Shown one piece after another: positions 59,474 to 64,000 of a stretch of 64,000 nt of DNA. The translations under genes were made by a program, and so were the position numbers. The notes beneath the pieces are model-generated. The model saw only the letters and a program-made list of their open reading frames with translations, made no database searches and was not told the origin of the DNA. The number at the start of each line of letters is the position of its first letter. Positions within the stretch are counted from its first letter, which is position 1. Source of the DNA: Sphagnum compactum. Its lineage: Eukaryota > Bryophyta > Sphagnopsida > Sphagnales. The stretch lies in assembly GCA_965153455.1 (NCBI GenBank), contig OZ234494.1, positions 8,680,001-8,744,000 on the forward strand, given 5' to 3'.

Positions 59474-59785
59474 TTAGTTTACCTTCAAGCAAATAGTGGC
59501 CTTGGTTTCAAAACACAATGCATAGACTTTGGGCACTTTTTTAGGCTTCTCGATTGTAGGCACTGCAACCGGTTTTGAAATAGTTGATGTTGTTTTTTGG
59601 GTAGCTCGTGAAAGGTTGGATAGACCCTCCTTTATAGTTGGGTTAGATAGATGACCTTTATCTAACACATATGACCCCAAGTTTGCAAGTTGCGACCCAA
59701 TTTTGCATACATTTAGATCAAATGTTACAACTTCTACATTGAAACACAGGTCCATCATGCAATTTCCATGAGTCCTCAATTTCAT
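59474..59785 (-). CDS. Hypothetical protein segment (103 aa)
   Basis: An ATG-initiated frame ending ALCFETKATICLK next to GTAAAC, a possible donor. It lies just upstream of the RING relic in the same orientation, so it may be an upstream exon of that gene. No family recognised. Confidence 0.25.
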   Translation of the reverse strand: MKLRTHGNCMMDLCFNVEVVTFDLNVCKIGSQLANLGSYVLDKGHLSNPTIKEGLSNLSRATQKTTSTISKPVAVPTIEKPKKVPKVYALCFETKATICLKVN

Positions 59786-59924
59786 TTAGTATTCACAAAT
59801 TTTTATGGGAAATTGTCTTGAGTTGAATAGGACTCATGTAATAAATTTCCTTGAATATGTAAGTCCAATGTGCATTCAAGGACTTTAATAACTTATGCAA
59901 TTCAAGAAAATATATTGCAAACTT

Positions 59925-60485
59925 CCAAGATTTTGAAACCCAATGTTAAGATTATTGAGGGCAAAACTTGAAAATTTAGGATTTTGAACCCAATGTCAGG
60001 ATTATTCAGGACAACATGAAAATTCAGGACTATGAGAGTCAATATCAAGACTAGATTCAGGACAAAACTTGAAAATTGAAGACTTTGAGACCTTACGTCA
60101 GGACTATCATGACAGAACTTGAAAAACTTAGGATTTAGACCCAATGTTAGGACTAAATTCAAGACAGAACTTGGCAAATTTAGGATTTTTTTGAAACCCA
60201 ATGTCAAGACTATTCAGGACAAAACTTCAAAAATTCAGAACTTTGACCTAATTTCAAGATTATTCAAGACAAAACTTGAAAAATCCAAGACTTTGAAACC
60301 CAATGTCAACACTATTCAAGACAAAACTCGAAAAAGTTAGGACTTTGAAACCCAATGTTAAGACTATTCAAGACAGGACTTGAAAATTTCAATACTTTGA
60401 CCCAATGTTAAAACTATTCATTGCAGAACTTGAAAAACTCAAGATTTTGACCCAATGTCAAGATTATTCAAGACATAACTTAATA
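59925..60485. repeat. Degenerate ~50-bp minisatellite, about 11 copies
   Basis: Units share CCCAATGTCAAGACTATTCA followed by GGACAAAACTTGAAAA and a short AGGACTTTGA block, with 50-59-bp spacing and frequent substitutions. Long open frames on both strands across it (for example 59902-60207) follow the repeat and are not genes. Confidence 0.85.
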
Positions 60486-60986
60486 ATGTTCAAAACTTTA
60501 AGACATAATTACAAAGTTCAATAAGTACTCAACCAACTCCTTAGTGACATCAAAACCATGAAACAAAAATTGACTTTTGAAGTAGGACATCATTTAAGTG
60601 TTTAGGACTTTCACACACATTCGTAGAGTCCTTGGAGAACTTAATTAGTTCTTGAATGGACATAAAAGGAATGCCAGATGGAAATTATGTCCTAAAACAA
60701 GACCAGAGATTTGTTCATGACTTTTACATCCACCTTATTAATACTCAATTACTTCATGCATGGAATGGAATAAAACTTGTACCATGAGATGGAAATTAAG
60801 TCCTGAAACAAGACAACATATTTGTTCTAGGACTTTTACATTCAACTTGGGTCGTTGAATACTCAAGCAATTCTTGAATGGAATATACCCATGACACACA
60901 ACTTCAGAATTCCCCAACAAAATGAAATTGAATGAACTCAAAACATTAAAAAATTGAAATGAATTGTCTTGTCTTAAAAGGACTTA

Positions 60987-61920
60987 CCACCCTTTTTGGA
61001 CTTGAAATATTGTCTTGTTGGTATTTTGTTGCCACCGTTAGATGCTCCCAAGATTTCATTTACAACATTTTGATTTCGACTTGGTGGCCTAATCCCCCAA
61101 GCACACCACTTTGGAGTGAAAGGAACTCCACAATCTGGAAGCAAACATTGGAGGTTAAAGGCAATATGCTCAACAATACAACATGGGTGGTATGAGTGAC
61201 CACATGGGGCTATCAAATGATTATGGCATTTGTACTTAAACTTGCAAACTGGACACACATTCAAAATGTAATTAGTGTCTCCAACCATCTTTAGGGTATC
61301 TAGGATTGGTAAAAGGGTACAAGGACAATCCCCTTCCTTTTTCCATCTTTTGTAGTTGGCACTGAATATGATGGATCCTTGCTTCTACTACTTTGAGGTG
61401 TTTCAATGTTATCCCATACACATCCATGTGTATGGCTAAATACTCCTTCAAATTGCTACAATTCTTTTTAGCCAATGTGAATCTCTTGTTGGCTCATGTA
61501 AAATCAATTTAATCATTTGCCTTGTTTGCTTGAACGTTATGAACCTTCTGGTCTGCATTTTCAATTTTAACATTTAACTTTACAATTTGATCCTTAATGA
61601 GATTCAATTCATCATCCTTGTATTCGACGTCAGTGAAATTTACCTTATTCTTCAAAAAAAGTGTAAGCTTGTTTTTCAACCTAGACAATTCTTCTTCAAC
61701 ACCTACAATATCAATGTTAGTTTTTTCCAACTTAACCTCAGTTTCTACAAGCAACTTTTCCCTATCTTGAAGGTTCATGTGAGCTCTATGAATATCTCCA
61801 TGCACATTTTCAAACTCTTTATCAAGACTATTTAATTCCTCTCTCAAAGTTGCACACATTTTTGATTTGGACACCAAAACAGACCTCACATCCTCAATCT
61901 CTGATGTTGACTAGCTAGGA
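60987..61920 (-). pseudogene. Coiled-coil plus RING-like zinc-binding protein relic
   Basis: From about 61920 the minus strand encodes a long coiled coil (LREELNSLDKEFENVHGDI, DREKLLVETEVKLEKTNI, EEELSRLKNKLTLF), with in-frame TAA (61509) and TGA shortly after. The same frame resumes to about 61290. A different frame then carries ILNVCPVCKFKYKCHNHL, CGHSYHPCCIVEHI and LPDCGVPFTPKWC, which fits a RING-like Cys/His zinc-binding fold. It ends at KKGG/GTAAGT, a good donor. Two stops and a frame change make it a probable pseudogene. A lineage-specific gene or a mobile-element accessory protein are both possible origins. Confidence 0.5.
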
Positions 61921-62138
61921 GCACTAGTTGCCCTAGGGTGTGATGTCTTCCGTCTTGACATTTTTGCCTCACACATATCTACTTTGCACAAATTTGTTTG
62001 ACCTTGAGCTGTAGAGCTAGGCTCATCAAATAATGGGGAAGAAAGGTTTAGCACATGGGATCAAGGGGGTCATGGAGGTAGAAGAGTTGATTCAAGCATA
62101 GAGAAATCATTTGTTGATGTGAGGGCTTGCTTTTTTTA

Positions 62139-62402
62139 CTATTGTATCTTTTCACCTCTTGAATCTGTGATTGGAACTAATGCAATTGGGCACCAAATTT
62201 TGTCCAGTTCAACTCTATGCCCTTCACTTTGCACACCAAAGCTCTTGCAAACTGTAGTGATTAGGGTGTTTAATCTTTGACATAACCTTCCAATAAAAAA
62301 TTTCAATCTTTTCACAATGTCTGCTTCAAACTTTTGGTCATATTGCCAACCATTTGTGAGCCATGGATTATAATACCAAAAATTGTTAAGCTTTAGTTCC
62401 AT
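62139..62402 (-). CDS. Hypothetical protein segment (87 aa)
   Basis: An ATG-initiated frame (MELKLNNFWYYNPWLTNGW) with non-repetitive composition and no recognised motif, upstream of and in line with the coiled-coil relic. It may belong to the same decayed unit. Confidence 0.25.
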   Translation of the reverse strand: MELKLNNFWYYNPWLTNGWQYDQKFEADIVKRLKFFIGRLCQRLNTLITTVCKSFGVQSEGHRVELDKIWCPIALVPITDSRGEKIQ

Positions 62403-62750
62403 AGTTTTCCTTAGTATTAATGATTTGAATCCTGATAAACCTCCAAGTAATAATTATTAGGATTTGGATTAACCTTTGGATATTTCAGCGTAGAAGACTC
62501 TTTTATTTAAATTGATGCAAGGCTTAGTTAGTTTTAGGACCTAGTAAACCTATTTAAGTGCATTATCCTTTTATGTTGTAGAGAAGGGAAAGGGGATGTA
62601 GAATTAGATGTGATTTATTGATATATTGGGAATACAAGCCCATAACTAACAATAGCATTTCGCCATGACAATATTAAGTTAGCCTGTAGAATAATCTTCA
62701 GGCACGAATGATGTACTGGAAAGATTTCTAGGATGCAGTCCTAATACATC

Positions 62751-62756
62751 TTTATT
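62751..62756 (-). terminator. Candidate polyadenylation signal of the 62874 gene
   Basis: AATAAA on the minus strand 118 bp after the stop codon. Confidence 0.35.
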
Positions 62757-62873
62757 TAGTCTTCACTTCTATCAGACGCTTAGATAGAATCAAAATCAAA
62801 CTTAAGTATTAACATTTCCACTTGAGTGGCCTCAGGTGAATTACAACTTAGTAAACAACTTTAAGAAGATAGA

Positions 62874-63317
62874 TCACAATTGCAAAAACTCTAGAATGCG
62901 ACGTATGGTGCGAGCTAGGTATTCGGCTCGATGCTGCATGGAAAGGGGGTTAATTGGGCCTCGTAGCCAACGGTAATGGCCATCACCAGGAACCCAAGTT
63001 CGACAATGAAGACAAACATCGTCGTCTTCACATTGACACTCTTTAAACCTTTCTGGCGCGGTTCCTCGAGCAGGAACGAATTCTAAATAAATTGCTAAAG
63101 CATGTTGGTTAGGAGACAATCGATGATCGCATGCCGAACGATCGACTCGAGTGCGCACCACTCTTCTGGATGGTTCTTCTTTGCGTGACCGTTGAGAGAC
63201 ATTCACCGCAAGCGCTACTGCGTCAAGCGGTGTTTCGTCAAGCGGTGCTTCTTTAAGCTCTTCCTTGTCTACTGGTGCAACTGGAGGATTCGAAGGCGTA
63301 GCGACATCATCTGCCAT
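62874..63317 (-). CDS. Unrecognised small protein, paralogue of the 23245-23667 gene (147 aa)
   Basis: The family is unknown to me. The frame starts at ATG 63317 (MADDVATPSNPP, G at +4) and ends RTIRRILEFLQL. The N-terminal half is acidic and proline-rich, followed by an Arg-rich stretch (SQRSRKEEPSRRVVRTRVDR). The last 82 residues match the 23245 protein residue for residue in length, about 51% identical. The match includes SPN, PGxGHYxWLRGPI and the terminal YLxRTIRRILxFLQL. A Cys cluster (CQCEDDDVCLHC) could bind a metal. In the other copy only a CEGC pair is present at a slightly different place. No signal peptide or membrane segment. It is single-exon and oriented opposite to its paralogue 39 kb away. 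Confidence 0.6.
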   Translation of the reverse strand: MADDVATPSNPPVAPVDKEELKEAPLDETPLDAVALAVNVSQRSRKEEPSRRVVRTRVDRSACDHRLSPNQHALAIYLEFVPARGTAPERFKECQCEDDDVCLHCRTWVPGDGHYRWLRGPINPLSMQHRAEYLARTIRRILEFLQL

Positions 63318-64000
63318 GACTAAATTATCACCTGCATCAACAAAAATAGAGGGTAGCAGAAACAATGTGGTACTTGCATTCAGAAGGGGTCAAGGCCTTT
63401 TTATTTAACAAATTAGGGTAGGCGTAAAGTGTGGGAATGACGGCGGAACCTCATGAAAATTCAAACATCCTAGATCTAATGGATTCATCGAACCCTAATT
63501 TCGACGGTGGATCTAGGAGTATGTGAGGGTTTTTGTGATGCAAATTTCAATTCCAATTTACTATGTACTACATAGTTCATTAATGCATGGAAGAAAAAAT
63601 AAGTAGGGAATATCAAAAGAGTAAATGGTACGTGGGGATGTTACTTCAACCATTGAATTGATTTAGTCAAGTAAGGATTCAAGGATGTTTACTTGTTACT
63701 ATCGATAAATTGTCTTAGTAGTTAGTTATTTGAAATAATTAGGATGAAGAAGTAGGATGTGAAGGTCAACGGACGGAAAGGATAAGGATCAAGCTCAAGA
63801 ACCTCATCAAGCTATCTAAGATAAGGGGAAGGATGAGTCCTCCAATCCCATTAGTCATGAGGATTGTTATCCTATTTGATTGGAGGATGGAATATTTTTT
63901 GTGTCTCATTGGGTCCAATAATTCTCAACCTAAAATCAATTAGAGGGTAAATCATTCTCAATTCTCATTAACTCTTAAAGGATGAGGAGGCCATTGATTA
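63318..64000. other. Upstream flank of the small gene, no gene recognised
   Basis: AT-rich; nothing further supported. A TTAAATAAAAAG sequence on the minus strand at about 63390-63405 could serve as a TATA-like element for the 62874-63317 gene. Confidence 0.35.

Noticed and set aside
59902-60340. Open frames on both strands across the 60-kb repeat
   Set aside because: They follow the ~50-bp minisatellite units and show repeat-driven composition.
1-64000. tRNA or rRNA genes
   Set aside because: No cloverleaf with A and B boxes and no rRNA-like stretch noticed; the only tRNA-related matches are the three retrotransposon primer sites.

Overview
The window reads as nuclear DNA of a land plant. 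It has nested plant-type LTR retrotransposons primed by initiator methionine tRNA, tandem Helitrons, hAT-, CACTA- and MITE-like elements, and two intron-rich genes whose products are familiar from plants. The proteins are fairly distant from flowering-plant versions I know, so a non-flowering lineage (bryophyte, lycophyte, fern or gymnosperm) is my guess, not a result. Coding capacity is low and repeats dominate.

Layout. Bases 644-21725 are one Ty3-type chromovirus (element A, 819-bp LTRs, 5-bp target duplication TAGTT) interrupted three times. The interruptions are a solo LTR at 3500-4441 (target duplication GTTTT), a complete chromovirus B at 4960-12358 (identical 1036-bp LTRs, ATCAA, one open 1496-residue polyprotein) and a Ty1/copia element at 14037-20172 (identical 313-bp LTRs, GTTGG, polyprotein with two in-frame stops). 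All four lie on the minus strand. Element A is decayed, with about 3% LTR divergence by eye.

From 21.7 to 25.4 kb are a tandem duplication, a 26-27-bp minisatellite and a small single-exon gene at 23245-23667. Its paralogue sits 40 kb away at 62874-63317 on the other strand. The C-terminal 82 residues of the two align without gaps at about 51% identity, and I recognise no known family. From 25365 to 30282 is a head-to-tail array of non-autonomous Helitrons, one carrying a duplicated exon-like fragment. At 30564-33055 is a GC-rich hAT-like DNA transposon whose transposase is broken by four stops and a frameshift.

The conventional genes occupy 33.5-48 kb. A BPI/LBP-family gene (plus strand, 7 exons, 33563-37351) converges on a GH116 non-lysosomal glucosylceramidase (GBA2-type) gene (minus strand, 20 exons, 38676-47919). 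The latter has one GC-AG intron, a 39-bp micro-exon, two related MITE-like insertions in introns, and one exon junction that I cannot join in frame.

From 48 to 64 kb the sequence is AT-rich and gene-poor. It holds a decayed Ty3 reverse-transcriptase fragment, hairpins, a CACTA-like element (54089-55147, target duplication AAC) with an AGGT microsatellite, a gag-like zinc-knuckle relic cut by an LTR fragment, RING/coiled-coil pseudogene fragments, a ~50-bp minisatellite, and the second small paralogue.
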